DNA of 64,000 nt from Massospora cicadina (Eukaryota; Entomophthoromycota; Entomophthoromycetes; Entomophthorales; Entomophthoraceae): NCBI GenBank assembly GCA_022478985.1, contig JAKSZP010017494.1, positions 1 through 64,000 of the forward strand, read 5' to 3'. Both the position numbers and the translations under genes were made by a program. Below, in pieces: positions 32,191-43,347 of this stretch (position 1 is the first letter of the stretch; the number at the start of each line of letters is the position of its first letter). Below the pieces are notes generated by a model. It was not told the DNA's origin. It searched no databases and worked only from the letters and a program-made list of their open reading frames with translations.

Positions 32191-32885
32191 TATTTTCTTA
32201 GTTTACCATGGTTACTGCTTTTTTGGTTGCTGTATATGAACACTGTCATTTGTAAATAAAACAGAATTATGCTATTATGTAGTCCTGGGGTAATATAGGT
32301 AATTTTAAATTACCTTAAAATTTTTGTATTGCTACGGTGGTAGGAAGTTACTGCTCAGCAATCTGACTAATGATGGGTGAATTTTTTAGGCATTTTAAAA
32401 TTGCTGAAAGCTCAAGTCATATTTCTCAGGTTTTGTACTTTCCTTACTGGATTTTTATTGCGTCTTGTTATTGGCTTCATTCACCTCCATTTGAGCACAA
32501 TCACACTTGTAATTTTTGAGTCCATCTAAGTGCTTTAAGATCTATAATATGTCTATCTGAATCTGGTGGAAGTGTTCAATATCATCTCTTGTTCAGTTTT
32601 CTGGAACTTAACCTGTTTGATTAACTTGGATCTCTCATTTAATGTGGTGACTACCCATAGAGTTTGTTAATAACCTTCCTGACTTGTTTGAATTCATCCT
32701 CAGCTTTTGTCAATCATCTATCCAAATTAGCAAGATTATCTTGTGATGCAAAACTAAGAACAATTCTTGTTAATGATTTCCAATATCGTCCATAGCTTCC
32801 TAAGTTTGTTCTTGTATAAAGTTATGCTGAAAGATTCTTATGTATATTTGGCCTAATAACTCAACAACCCTTCTAGTGAGCACCA
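32190..32885 (-). pseudogene. Ty3/Gypsy element J: primer-binding site and gag N-terminal region
   Basis: The minus strand begins with TGGTGCTCACTAGAAGGG at 32885-32868, a primer-binding site like those of G1, H2 and K, two bases after a putative LTR end in ...ACA. Downstream, sequence with many stops includes a charged helical stretch (TKAEDEFKQVRKVINKLYG, near 32700) that could be the coiled-coil N-terminus of gag; the gag of H2 also begins with a coiled coil. LINE E then interrupts, and gag resumes at 16350. The protein assignment is weak on its own; position and PBS carry it. Confidence 0.5.
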
Positions 32886-32887
32886 AA

Positions 32888-34396
32888 TGTAAACTTTTGA
32901 GCCTGGTATTAATTGTAGCTTTTTATTCAACTGTACAGGCTCTGATGTGAGCGTTTATTATATATTGATATAGTAATTTACTGGGTTAACAATAGTATAA
33001 AACTATTATCTTAGTTAAGATTTTCCAACTAATTCGAGTATTGTCTCCAACGCTAAACTTTTCCTAACGCTCTTTCTTCCATCCTTGAAGGAATTTATGA
33101 ATTAATGGAACCTCTCCCTTCAATAATTCATCTCTTTCCGCATGAGTTTGAGGTGTAGCTAATAACACTTATACAAGTGAATCTTTTCTTCAACTCTAAT
33201 CTTAAGAGTTGAAAGCTCACAGGTAGATAAGAGAAACCTTTTCTCTTCCACTCTAATCCCAAAAGTTTACAGTATAAATTGCGAAGCTATCTAAATGCTA
33301 TTTCAGGTTGAATTGATTATTACTTTAAACCTACTTACTACTTCTTTATCTAATAATATTTCTTGGGAATTTTCAGAGGTATCAGGTGGCCAACTCTTCC
33401 GTTTCACCCCAAAAGGAGACAACATCATAGGCGATGGATTAACCCTCTGTAGTCTCCTCCAACAAAGATCTTTTTAATCCTTTTAGTTAGATTTCACCAT
33501 TGAATATAATGCTACCCCTTCTGGTTGAATAAAAATGAGCCCCAACAGCTCTCATCAACCTTAAGGTATTTCCCTTACTAGGCTAGCAACCTGCTTAGGT
33601 AACGTACCCTTTTACACATTAATATCAGGTCACTTTAACTTAAAGGTTACTCACAAGTTGCTATCTGAAGCATAGTCAACGCCTCAGTAACTAATCATAA
33701 ATCCCTTGATCAATTAGCAAAAATCCAGTTGAATCATACAAACTAATTATTTTTAAAGGATTAATTTAATATCTGAACCATATGTAAGTACATTGTTGAA
33801 AATCCTCCAAACAAATCATTATTAATCCGGTGGAATTAAATCCTAGTGGATTGTTTTATCTGTTTAGAAAGTTCACCTACAGTAGTTATCATATGAAATG
33901 ATAACTACTACATTACTAGAAGTCTCATTCCAGCTGAAAAAAAACAGATATATTTATAATTTATAGAAGTTGGGTAATATGAGCATATTAAATTTTCAAC
34001 AGCTGCTTAGAGAAATAATTCAACACCTATAATCAATTTTCAGACATATTTTACTAGGTCTTTACCTCATGTAGCATATTTATTTCCATGTTGCAGCCCT
34101 TGACTTTGGAGGCTACCATCCATGAATCCATAGTTGCGCTAGCCACCAACTTTTGGCTTATCTTGGTAGTATAAGTTACTGAGTCATTCATTGCTAATCT
34201 CAAGCACTTATAAGCCCCAACAAAGATGTTTTGGTCATTTATATCAAATGTGTTTTGACATTCTGGGTTTCAAATCATCTAAATTGTCAGGAAAGTTTTT
34301 GTTTTATCATTCAGTTCCATGACATAATTGACTAACCCTTAATCTTTGTTTCCACCCTTCTTTTTTGAAATAGTTGATGCGATAGTTTTCTTAAAT
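32888..34396 (-). other. A/T-rich stretch, possibly the 5' LTR of element J
   Basis: Low-GC sequence without a credible gene. Its left edge (minus strand ...TTTACA) is two bases from the J primer-binding site, so at least the left part should be J's 5' LTR. The matching 3' LTR would lie outside the window, so the extent cannot be measured. On the minus strand near 34230-34070 there is a short protein-like run (AYKCLRLAMNDSVTYTTKISQKLVAS) that I could not assign. Confidence 0.35.
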
Positions 34397-34410
34397 AAAT
34401 GAGCTTGCAG
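34397..34410. repeat. Target-site duplication of LINE G, 5' side
   Basis: AAATGAGCTTGCAG, matching 38247-38260 (AAATGAACTTGCAG) at 13 of 14 bases. Confidence 0.88.
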
Positions 34411-34479
34411 TAACACCCACGCCGCAGTGAAGGCCCATGTAGATCCAGAGGAGGCTGGTGGGCCCAGGTGCCCACCCCC

Positions 34480-34498
34480 TTGCACCTAAGGTGCGATG
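34480..34498 (+). promoter_or_regulatory. ORF1-stop/ORF2-start hairpin (copy G)
   Basis: TTGCACCTAAGGTGCGATG. The stem is preserved with a T-G wobble where copy A has a C-G pair and copy D has a T-A pair. The stop codon again forms the loop. Confidence 0.6.
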
Positions 34499-37400
34499 AG
34501 GGGAAGCCTTCACTTTAGGGATGTTGAACATTGCCAGACTCAAGGCCTAGCCATCCCAGGCTAGGAAACTGAGATTTTCCTAAAAATTTACCTGTGGTTA
34601 TCCTGGCCATCCAGGTGTCCCACTGTCCATGAGGTTCTGAGGACGCTTGGAAAACCGTGCTCCTTCCTTCCCATTCCTTCTGGTCTTAGTACTGTAGGGT
34701 GCTTGTTCAGAAAACAATTTTTTTGAATTTTTATTATTTGAATCCTTCCTTGATGGTCGTGTCCTTGTTGTCACATTTTTGTGGGCTGACGTGGCACACG
34801 CTATCATCAACAACTATGCCCCAACCTGTGCACAAGAGCGTTAGGAAATTTTCTTGTCAGTTAAATCCCTTCCAAGAACCCCCTGACCCTTTCATAGTTG
34901 GCGACATGAACTGTTGGTTAAACACATCCACGGACCGCTGGCCTTCCTCATCTCATGCCCCAGGGTCACATAGAACTTCGCATTCTAAAGGCCACCCTTG
35001 GGTTGTATGACGCGCTGCTGCAGCAAGCTCCACTGTTTGAGAACATGATGCACCCCCACATCCACAATGGCCAACTAAGGTCCATGTCCCACATCGACCT
35101 TATCCTTGCACCAGTGAAATTTTGATCCCATATTTCTCACTTCCACAAATCAATAACTGATTTCTCCGATCACTGGATGGTCTTGATAACCTACCACTTA
35201 CCCATCACAGTTGCTAGGGCTCCACATTGGTGCAAACTCCGCCCATCCAAACTTGCGTCACCAGGTTTTTCCACATGGGTGGAATCAGTGACTTTGGCAA
35301 GAAAGTTCATTACACCATTCTGCACGGACCCAATTTCCACATGGTCAGCCTTCAAAGCGGAAACCATCCTCCACACTCGCCACCTCTCCTCCCGATGCTC
35401 ACAAGCTACATCAGCCCTCATCTTGTGCACTCTAGCAGAGTTGGAACACCTGGAGTCCAACATCCAGGCCAAGGGATACAGCCCTGCTTGGGGCCAGAAG
35501 TGTGCAGAAGCAGCTGCCCACCTCAACGCGCTTGAAAGGCAACAAAAACATTGGGTTTGTGTTCAGTACAGGGCCAAACACATTACAGAGGGGGCACATG
35601 CTCCACTTGTTTTTTAAAAATCTTTGCACCGCGCCAGAGCGTAGCCTGCTCACAGGTGCAGAGGTCAGACGATTCTGTCACAGATATGCTGGCCAAAGTA
35701 GCAATCAAAATACAAAAGTATTACTCTGAGTTGTACCAATCCAATCCAATTCAGCTGGCTGAAATGGCAAAATTTCTCTATAGCACTCACATCCGCACCA
35801 TTTCCTGATACCCAAGTTAATGTATTTGATTACTATAGACGAACTCTGGGCTGCTGTCCATGGTGCACAAAATTGAAATGCCCAGGCCCTGATGGCATTC
35901 CGTATGAGTTCTATAAGAAGTAATTTATATATCTATCCCCACTGCTGCTTGCCTCCCTTAACCAGAGCCTTCTGGACACGCGCCTTCTACCAGGAGGGCA
36001 AGAAGCCTTCACCATCTCTTCAAGAAAGGGGACAAGCTAGACCTAGCCAACTGGCTGCCCCATTTCTCTAACTAACATGGATACAAAATTTTTAACTAAA
36101 ATTATGGCAAACCGTCTAGGGATATTAGCTTCTGCCACCATCTCAAAAGAACAATATGGTTTCATACCCAGAAGGTCGATTTGGGACAATGTGCACTCTG
36201 TGGCTAATGCATGCCAGTCCACAGCCTCTGATACACTAGTATTCTTGGACCAACAAAAGGCCTATGATAGAGTAAACTGGGAATACCTCAGGGCCTGCCT
36301 TCATCAATTCCGCTTACCCCCTCACTTCATCAGCTTGGTGATGCTGCTTACAGAATCTGCAATAATGGCATTACACGGCCCTGGCTTCCTCACGGAAGAG
36401 GTCCGCCCTCAAAGGGGCCTACGATAAAAGGGACCCCCTTAGTCCACTCTCATACAACTTCAGCCTTGACCCACTACTGCGAAATGTAAATGCCCAACTC
36501 ACTGGGGTCCATGTGCCAGGCCAAGCCCCAGTCAAGATAATGGCGTTTGCAGATGATTGTGTGATCAGGGTGTCTAATAATCAAGATGCACGCGTACTTG
36601 AAGCTCTCATCCAGGAATATTCCCAAGTAATTAATGCTGCACTGAACGCCTCCAAAACCGAAATCATCCTCCTTGGTCGGTATTAAACCTGCTGGGCCCC
36701 AGCGACCAGTGCTCAGCCTGACCCATCATCTTGTACATTGGCTCGCCTTCCCTGCTCACCCCACACCGCCCCACTTGTGCTCCCCTTCGTTCCACGCCCT
36801 ACCATAGGGCCTGTCCGCCATCTGGGCGTGTGGGGTGGAGGCAGGCGGGTATGCCTCAGCAGTAATGGAAAGTCATATTCTAGACAAAGTGACAAAGCGC
36901 ATCGCCTCCCTCAGAGCCCACCCTTCTTCCCTTACTGGCAGGGTTTTTTAGCCAACTCTATGCTCCTCTACAAAGTATGGTTTGGAGCCCACGCAATCGA
37001 CTTCTCTCCAGGTTTTTTCAAATCTATGTGTGCCCTTCTACAAGGGTGGCTCTGGTCAGTCTGCCCACTGCCAGTGCGGCTTGAGGTCATGTTTGGTCCT
37101 CGTCATCATGGTGACATGGGCCTGCTCAACTTTAAAGCCCATGCTGCCAAGATCCTGGGCACCTGGATTGCGGCCATCACTGCCCCTACGCTCCCCTCCC
37201 AACACTGGTCCCACACAGCCCGCTCCAACTTCTCCCGCGCCCTGGGCCTTACCAATCCATCAAACCCTTACTACTTGATGAAATATCTAACTTCCCACCC
37301 ATCGGCCACAGGTCCTCACAGTACTAAACCCACAGGTCATCAAACGAATCCTCCTCTCTATGCGGAGCGCAGAGTGGAGAATCCGCTTTGTGGACACACA

Positions 37401-38130
37401 GCCAGAGAGGCTGCCCTCTCCTCAGTTCACACAGGAGGTACAGGGGCTACCCATTTAAGATGGCTTGATCCCCACACGGCCCCATGTCCCATCCAGGGTG
37501 GACTACCTGGACATGATGGACATCCCTTATTCCCTTGAGACCCAGAAGACTATTTGGAAATACGCACACCACCCCCTTTTGCTGCCTCCATATCCGTTAC
37601 CATGTGTGGTGCTGACTGAGGCGGGTTTACCATACAGCTGAGTCCTCTAACGCTTTACACTCATCCTGTGTCATGTGTGGCCAGTATGGAACACTGTTCC
37701 ACCGCCTGGAGAAGTGCCCTACCTCTAAAGCGATATGACGCGAGGTTCAACGTCTGCTTTGCCAGGATCAGGCACATCCCTTCAGTCCGTCTAGGAAAAT
37801 GTTTGCTCTATCCATGGTTTCTCCTCTTCCTCCCTCCCTTCATGCTCTGATGGTTGAAATTGCCATGTGGACTATCCACACGATTGTCTTGGATGCCATC
37901 GCAGGCTCCACCCCCACCCTCCTCGAAGCTGTCCATAGATTTCAGTCCCACTTGGTGGACCACTTTCAAGCGTGGATGTTCGGGTACCTCCCACCGCGTT
38001 GCCGTCAGTTGGTCTCCTCCTGGTTCCCCTTTTGGTTCATTAACTTGGACCCCTTCCTCCACACGTGTTCAATTGTGGTTACAGCCCCTTTACATATTCC
38101 CCCTCCTCCCCATAGTGGCGTTCCCGCTGG
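34496..38130 (+). pseudogene. LINE-1-family ORF2 polyprotein (copy G)
   Basis: ATG at 34496. The endonuclease shows VGDMNCW, SHIDLIL (RIDLIL in the others) and SDHWMVLI (near 35170). RT begins near 36000 and includes FLDQQKAYDRVNW (36077-36427), then FADDCVIRVS (near 36550). A late-RT and C-terminal part lies in 36738-37538, with the last segment open in 37799-38341 past the usual stop because of a frameshift. The finger region near 37660 reads SCVMCGQYGTLFHRLEKC across a frame change. At least five frame breaks are present, so the copy is inactive. Confidence 0.87.
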
Positions 38131-38246
38131 CTACAGGAGCTTACATCGCTTCTCTGGGGTGCCTTCCCTGTTAATAAGTTTCGTTTTCAATTTTGTTTAC
38201 TTTCTGAAGTGTCCGTCCCTTGGTTGGCCTCCCTGCAATAAATTAG

Positions 38247-38260
38247 AAATGAACTTGCAG
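38247..38260. repeat. Target-site duplication of LINE G, 3' side
   Basis: AAATGAACTTGCAG, matching 34397-34410 at 13 of 14 bases. Confidence 0.88.
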
Positions 38261-39470
38261 CCTTTGTTTAATCTTGTGTCTTTTAAGATCGCTCTGTTCA
38301 TATGTTCAAAGCTTCCATTAAATGTTTGTAGATTACTATAAGTCCCAACAAACTTAAATTACACTTCAGATATAAGCTTGAACGATCAATGGGTGTTAAT
38401 TCTTCCATATACTTTCTTCATATGTGACAAATCAAGTTTATGCGCTTTGGCTGAATTACAAGTTCAGGTTTTAACTAATGCTTCGATTCCTTCTACTTTC
38501 ATGGATAAAAAAGAAGTGTGGTTTTTCCTGAAGCACTAGATGGTGATGGTTGTTGCATGATATGTGGAATTTTGTTTTCAGACGACCAGGATGAGTTTTT
38601 AAACCATTAAACACTGAGTGTTACATGGTGGTTCAAACTCCAGTATCAATATCTGCACATCTTGTCCATATTCTCAACTTGAGTTTAAAATCCTCAAATC
38701 TGTCCTCTTTAATTACAAGATTTTTTTGACTCAAACTCCTGCTCATTTATTCTAGTTGGAGGTTCTTGTTTCAGTATTCTAAGTTGCATTGGACATTCCT
38801 CAGAAAATCACCCCTTGAAAACTTTTGCCTGCTACAATGGAAAAATATGTCTTAATAGCTATTTTTTATTAGCGTCACACTTTGGAGTGTACAAGTAGGT
38901 TTTGCAGTAGTAACAAAGTTCTTACCACCTGTAACCGCCCCAATGAGACCTATTTTTTGGGAATTCATTCTTGGGTCATCTACATCAAATCAGAATATAA
39001 ATCTTGTAAAGGTCACAAGCGCTAATTATTGTCTCTTCATGATCTCATACTTATCTCATCCTGCCTGGCATCCATTTGCTCTGGTGACTTCACTCCATAA
39101 TTTGAGTTAGATGCTAATGTAAACAGGCTTCTTTGAATCCTTGATGCATCTATTGTTTTTGGTACAACAGTCTAAAATTACTTAATACATCCAGAAAAAA
39201 TGTTGTTCCCTTTATAAAGCTATCCCAATTGGTATTGTTGTACCTCAAGCAGCCAATTGTGTCCCAAAAAAATTTTAGGTAAACAGGGTCATACATTGTT
39301 TTTTGCTACATAATGAAATTCATCTGTGATCCAATAGGGTGTTTATAGATGCCCTTGTAAAATTCAGGAATGGGTTAGAACATTATGATTTGAAAAGTAG
39401 TTCTATAATGGATGGCCTTCCGCTGCATTGTCTAAATGTGTAAAAATTGTTTCTTAGACTTCAGCTTAGA
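38261..39470 (-). pseudogene. Gypsy-like gag and possible protease fragment (element M)
   Basis: On the minus strand a consistent but stop-broken reading gives a gag-core-like run (VYLKFFWDTIGCLRYNNTNW, near 39250). Next is ELCYYCKTYLYTPKCD (near 38890), a knuckle-like CX2CX8C with tyrosine or leucine where the histidine should be. It is followed by QLRILKQEPPTRINEQEFES. Further on, VEGIEALVKT and SAKAHKLDLSHMKKVYG (near 38480-38390) resemble a retropepsin N-terminus whose DTG has decayed. LINE G interrupts it at 38260. Recognition is by pattern only. Confidence 0.45.
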
Positions 39471-39900
39471 CTAAAGGTCCTTTTGGCGGAGTTGCCAAGA
39501 AAAAAAGCCAGACTTTAGACTTAGTTGATTATTTATGTAGGAAAGCTTGTGCAAGGTGAGCCTAAAGACCTGAAAATTAAAATTGGGTTTCTCTTAAAAT
39601 TGGAGCTGCTTATATTTTAAGCATTGGTGGAATTAGCGCAGGACAGAGGGAGGGAAACACACCAAAGAGTCGGCAAAGTTCTAGCTGGGTTATTATATCT
39701 AACCTTTAGATCTTATAAGCTTATCAATGCACATATGAGAGATTACGCAATGCACAACAAAGGAGGAGTTATGCCTATTCAAAAAATAAAGTGTTCAAAA
39801 ATAAATAAAGTTTTTCATAAATTACAAATTTTGGGGAGGATACCCAGAAGTAGAACAACGACCCTCTACCACTGCGTCCCTAATTTTGATCCTGGTCTTT
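39471..39900 (+). repeat. LTR-like segment related to element K
   Basis: This segment aligns with 53276-54215. Shared blocks include CCAAGA..AAAG..CCAGA..TTTA, GTA.GAAA.GCTTGT, and an end block (GCGTCCCTAATTTTGAT here, GCATCCCTGATTACATC there). The K segment ends exactly before a primer-binding site; here the following bases (TGGTCTTTAAAC) match that site only weakly. It may be a partial or solo LTR. A stop-free run at 39624-39902 has no recognisable product. Confidence 0.45.
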
Positions 39901-40024
39901 AAACTTTGGATAGGGGACAATTATGACTGTGTTGGAAAAGCGCACCAACTCCCCAAACTGAGATAGCAAATAGCAAAGGCAGTCCATGGAGTTCCTGGCC
40001 TATCATATGTCGCACATGAAGGTT

Positions 40025-40125
40025 TTCTGGGTTTCTATCCTCCTTTACCAATTATTTGATTTCTCTTAATTGGTGCGGTAACATCATCAGGTTGGCCCAC
40101 CTCAATAAAATTTAAAAATTACAAA
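40025..40125 (+). mobile_element. Possible short LINE family 1 3'-end remnant
   Basis: About 95 bases ending GGCCCACCTCAATAAAATTTAAAA resemble the 3' UTR and tail of copy C (TCAGCTTCCCCAAATAAAATTT). The resemblance extends upstream through TTCTGGG...CCTCC. No coding sequence is present. A very short, heavily 5'-truncated insertion would explain it. Confidence 0.35.
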
Positions 40126-40438
40126 ACCATGTTCAACTTAACTCAGATCAGATCTACACCTTCTTATAATATGGAGACATCAGTGGCAAAGGCAGACATG
40201 GGGTGAGAAGATGGCAGGTGCTCCAGGTTAGGTGCAGAAGGACACACAAATGGTACTGTATGATTGGGCATGATGGACACAGTGAACACTTGTGTGGCCT
40301 TGACATAGCGGAGATCAGGCCAATCTCACATTAGGCAGCAACAGCAAACACCACTTTGTTCTGGGTTACATGCGGAAAGCACAGCCATAGAAGATGGAAC
40401 TAGGGTTACAGCTGTTAAGCATGAGTTGTGGGGTACTG

Positions 40439-41117
40439 TGTCAGACTATTACAAGTCCAATGTATATAAAAGAGTGGTTTGGACGAATATAATAAGATTA
40501 TTGACCAAAAGATCCTGGTTGTTTCCTGGTGGAACCCCACAAATTGAGGTGATATTCTAATAATGATCAGGCCAAAAATTCTAGTTTGGCAGTTGGATAG
40601 CACTGAACCATTGGCCAAATTTTAGAAGGTCATCAGAGGCTCCTCCCCTAGCCTCACCTAGTTTGGTATAGGTTACACCTCAGAAAGTGGCCCCTTTTAT
40701 AGGGTCAGAAGGGGTCCAACCAAGTGCAAAAATTTTCCAGCCCTTTGATTGAGTCAAATTTCTAAAAATAATTACCTAATGGACTAGTCCTTCCTTTTCC
40801 TCTCCTAAATCAGCAGTTCTGTCCAGACAAGGCGAGTTCAAGAAATCTGATAGGTTGATAGCTCATATTACCTAAATTGGAAAATCTAAGCCATACACAC
40901 TCAATCCTTAATGTTCTAAATTTGCTATCAACTTTACTAAGTGTATTCCCTTTTACCCCTGCGCGGTGCCTAATGTACCTCTATAAAGCTAAACATTTTT
41001 AGTATTTATTTGTTTTTGTTATTTTCATATAAGTTGTGAGAAAAGCCCTTCAATTATATTGTTGGATTCAAGTTAAAGAAGCACGAGCAAGCCTTTTCCC
41101 AAACTAAAAATACAATA
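40439..41117 (+). repeat. 5' LTR of G1
   Basis: Starts TGTCAGACTATTACAAG and ends ATACAATA, aligning along its whole length with 51550-53075 except for an 847-bp segment missing here. Conserved blocks include TAATGATCAGGCCAAAAAT, CTCCTCCCCTAGCCTCACC and a TATAAA-like CTCTATAAAGCTAAAC near 40980. The two LTRs differ at many positions, so the insertion is old. Confidence 0.88.
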
Positions 41118-41119
41118 AG

Positions 41120-41137
41120 TGGTGCTCATTACAGGGG
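41120..41137 (+). other. tRNA primer-binding site of G1
   Basis: TGGTGCTCATTACAGGGG begins two bases after the 5' LTR. It is nearly the same as the sites of H2 (TGGTGCTCACTACAGGGG), K and J. The complementary tRNA would end ...AGTGAGCACCA; I have not assigned it. Confidence 0.75.
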
Positions 41138-41168
41138 CACATTTACACCACACAAAACGATAAAATTT

Positions 41169-42500
41169 ATGGGGGTTGTTGGGGGTGGTAACCCTTCTAG
41201 CCTTTTCACTGTTCTTAAACCTAAGCTAGCTATTATGGAACAATATCTAGCCAGTGCTTTGTCTCGCCTTAAAAGGCTTGAGCAGCATTCACTACAATGC
41301 CCTGTTATAAAAAATCCCCTCTTCAGAAACAGTTCATACCTGATGAGGGAAGTATTGCTTCCTATCTTTATTTTTATGAATCTGCGATGGAAGGAGCAAC
41401 TGACTGGCAAAAAATACATTACATTCTTCCCTGCTTGAATTAAATAGCTTAGAAAAAAGGATTATCCCCACCATGGTCATCCTCAGCACTTGGGCAGAGG
41501 TTAATCAAGCGCTTCTTGACGAATTTGGTTCTAAAAAAAGTTTGCAGCGACAAAAACAGGCCTTTATGTGACAGTTTGCAAGAGGGAGGATTGACCATAT
41601 CTTTTATTATACGCTTCTATATTAAATTTTAACCTTTGTTGCTTGCCCAAATGCTCCCTCTTAATGATGCTACTGCAGCTATCTTGGCTAACTTGGCATC
41701 TCATCCCTCCTTGGCGACGCATCTCTCTTCCATAAAGTTCACTTATAAAACTGTACGGGATAGTAAGGAGGCCTTATTAGCGGTTGCAGATATTTATGGG
41801 CTTGCCCCTAAACAAGGATTTTTGGGTCAAACATCTACGCCAACCAATTTAGCAGCTACTACGTCTGTTTACATCTGGTAACCTGCTTCTGCGGAGTTGC
41901 CATCACAAAACACTTTTTGCAATAAAAAAGATAGTCAGATGGTAATGGCTGTGATGAAGCAGTGATCCCCTTATTCTTCAGTTCAAAACACTCAGTTGGT
42001 GAAAGCAGTCGCCCCCTTGCATATCCCATAATCTACTTTAGAGCGGCCTTCCCAAGTGGTTCAAAAGCCAGCTCCTAAGCATAAAACCCTATCTCATGTC
42101 CCAATCATTCCCACTAACAATGGGTTAAATGACCAGGTTACAAAGGCTAAACCGCCTGCTTCACAGAAGCCACAGCCACCGAATGACCCAAAGCTGGTAA
42201 AGTCGAAGCATCCACCTACACAATGTTATCCCCCTCAACCTCTCATTCAGCTAACTCTAGTCTGAAACCTGTCTCCCTAAGGCAGCACAAACCCCCTACT
42301 TTGAAGGTCAAAACTCGAGATGTGACAGTTCGAAGCCTCCCTAAAAGTTAATAAGGTGGAGGAGCAACCCCAGGACCTATCATCCCATAAGGGAAGTCCT
42401 GAACCTACCTCACCTCCTATGGACTCCCCTATCTTGCATTAATAACCCCTATGTTGATGAGTCTGAAGGGGGATGAAGATGTTAATCATTACGTTTTATG
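41169..42500 (+). pseudogene. G1 gag region
   Basis: Between the PBS and the protease lie stop-broken frames that should encode gag by position. An open run at 41169-41438 contains a helical stretch (KLAIMEQYLASALSRLKRLE) compatible with a coiled-coil gag N-terminus. Another at 41636-41881 reads PLNDATAAILANLASHPSLA. A proline- and lysine-rich part follows (42056-42265). I see no intact CCHC knuckle. The gag assignment rests mainly on position. Confidence 0.5.
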
Positions 42501-42769
42501 AGCCTCAGGTGAAGTGGAGGAACCTGATTGATTGAACCCAGAGAGAGCGAATTGGGCTAAGATCCCTCATCAAACTTATCTTTGGTAAGTGATAAGGGGT
42601 CTCAAGATTATTGACACTTCCAGTGATGCTAAGCAGCTCGTTGCCACATTTCTCCAAACTACCCAGTACATTCACACCCTGCAGACTATCCATCATAAAT
42701 ACCTGAAACGGCTAAACGCCTTGCTTCCACTTTTCAATCTAAAAGAGGTCCTCTCTAATCCCCCTTTGA

Positions 42770-43238
42770 TGGTACTTTAACTAAAGTGGATGTCATTGTT
42801 AATGGGGTGCGGGTTAAAGCTATCATTATCACTGGGTCCTCAGTGACGTTGTGTCAACCAAGCTCATTAAGAAAATTAAGCTGGCGCCTAACCTCGACTA
42901 CACTCAAGAATTTGGAACAGTGGGTCCAAACAACACCCAAGCCATTTGGGCATACTCTTCCTTGCCCATTCATTTTGGGAAGCTTCACTTGTCAGCTCCG
43001 GCAGTGGCTTTAACCAATAATACCTATGATTACTCATTGGAACCCAATTTATGCCCAAGTATGAAGGTGTTATTAATTTGAAGCAGGGCCATCTATCCCT
43101 GCTTAACTATGAAGTTCCCTTTGAGATTTTCTAATGATGAGCTCAATAAAAAGAATTATGTTTGCACAGTTGAGTATTTCTCATCTGCTTTATCCCTACA
43201 TTATACCATGGCAGGACGGCATACAAAAATGTTGCCTC
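42770..43238 (+). pseudogene. G1 aspartic protease
   Basis: The frame opens TKVDVIVNGVRVKAIIITGS near 42783, which is the retropepsin start with ITG where DTG should be, so the catalytic aspartate is lost. Frame changes lead to LIKKIKLAPNLDYTQEFGTV and SLPIHFGKLHLSAPAVALTN with NNTYDYS (42851-43081), homologous to the protease regions of J and H2. The reading continues toward LINE F, which interrupts the pol linker at 43251. The enzyme would mature the Gag-Pol polyprotein. Confidence 0.72.
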
Positions 43239-43251
43239 AATAAGTGGACGC
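43239..43251. repeat. Target-site duplication of LINE F, 5' side
   Basis: AATAAGTGGACGC, matching 48530-48542 (AATAAGTGGATGC) at 12 of 13 bases. Confidence 0.9.
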
Positions 43252-43267
43252 TGGGAAATTTTCTCTC

Positions 43268-43287
43268 GTTGCAATCACTATTGCAAC
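43268..43287 (+). promoter_or_regulatory. 5' UTR hairpin of LINE family 1 (copy F)
   Basis: GTTGCAATCACTATTGCAAC. Compared with copy B, the last base of the left arm and the first of the right arm have both changed (A-T pair to T-A pair), so the 8-bp stem is kept by a compensatory change. Confidence 0.65.
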
Positions 43288-43347
43288 CTATTCAATTCAA
43301 GACTGAATTTAGTTTGATAATCTCACAGAGGAGATTAGTCTGCGCCC

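Larger units (their letters stand above)
34411..38246 (+). mobile_element. LINE family 1, copy G (5'-truncated)
   Basis: A 3,836-bp copy that starts inside the last codons of ORF1 and keeps all of ORF2 and the tail GCAATAAATTAG. A 14-bp duplication flanks it. Truncation at the 5' end with a target duplication is the usual result of incomplete target-primed reverse transcription. Confidence 0.92.

Noticed and set aside
32888..34396. Possible host gene in the A/T-rich spacer
   Set aside because: Frames are short and broken, and the left edge is tied to the J primer-binding site, so LTR sequence is the better explanation.
41120..41137. A tRNA gene at the primer-binding sites
   Set aside because: Only the 18 bases complementary to a tRNA 3' end are present; no cloverleaf or A/B box surrounds any of the four sites.
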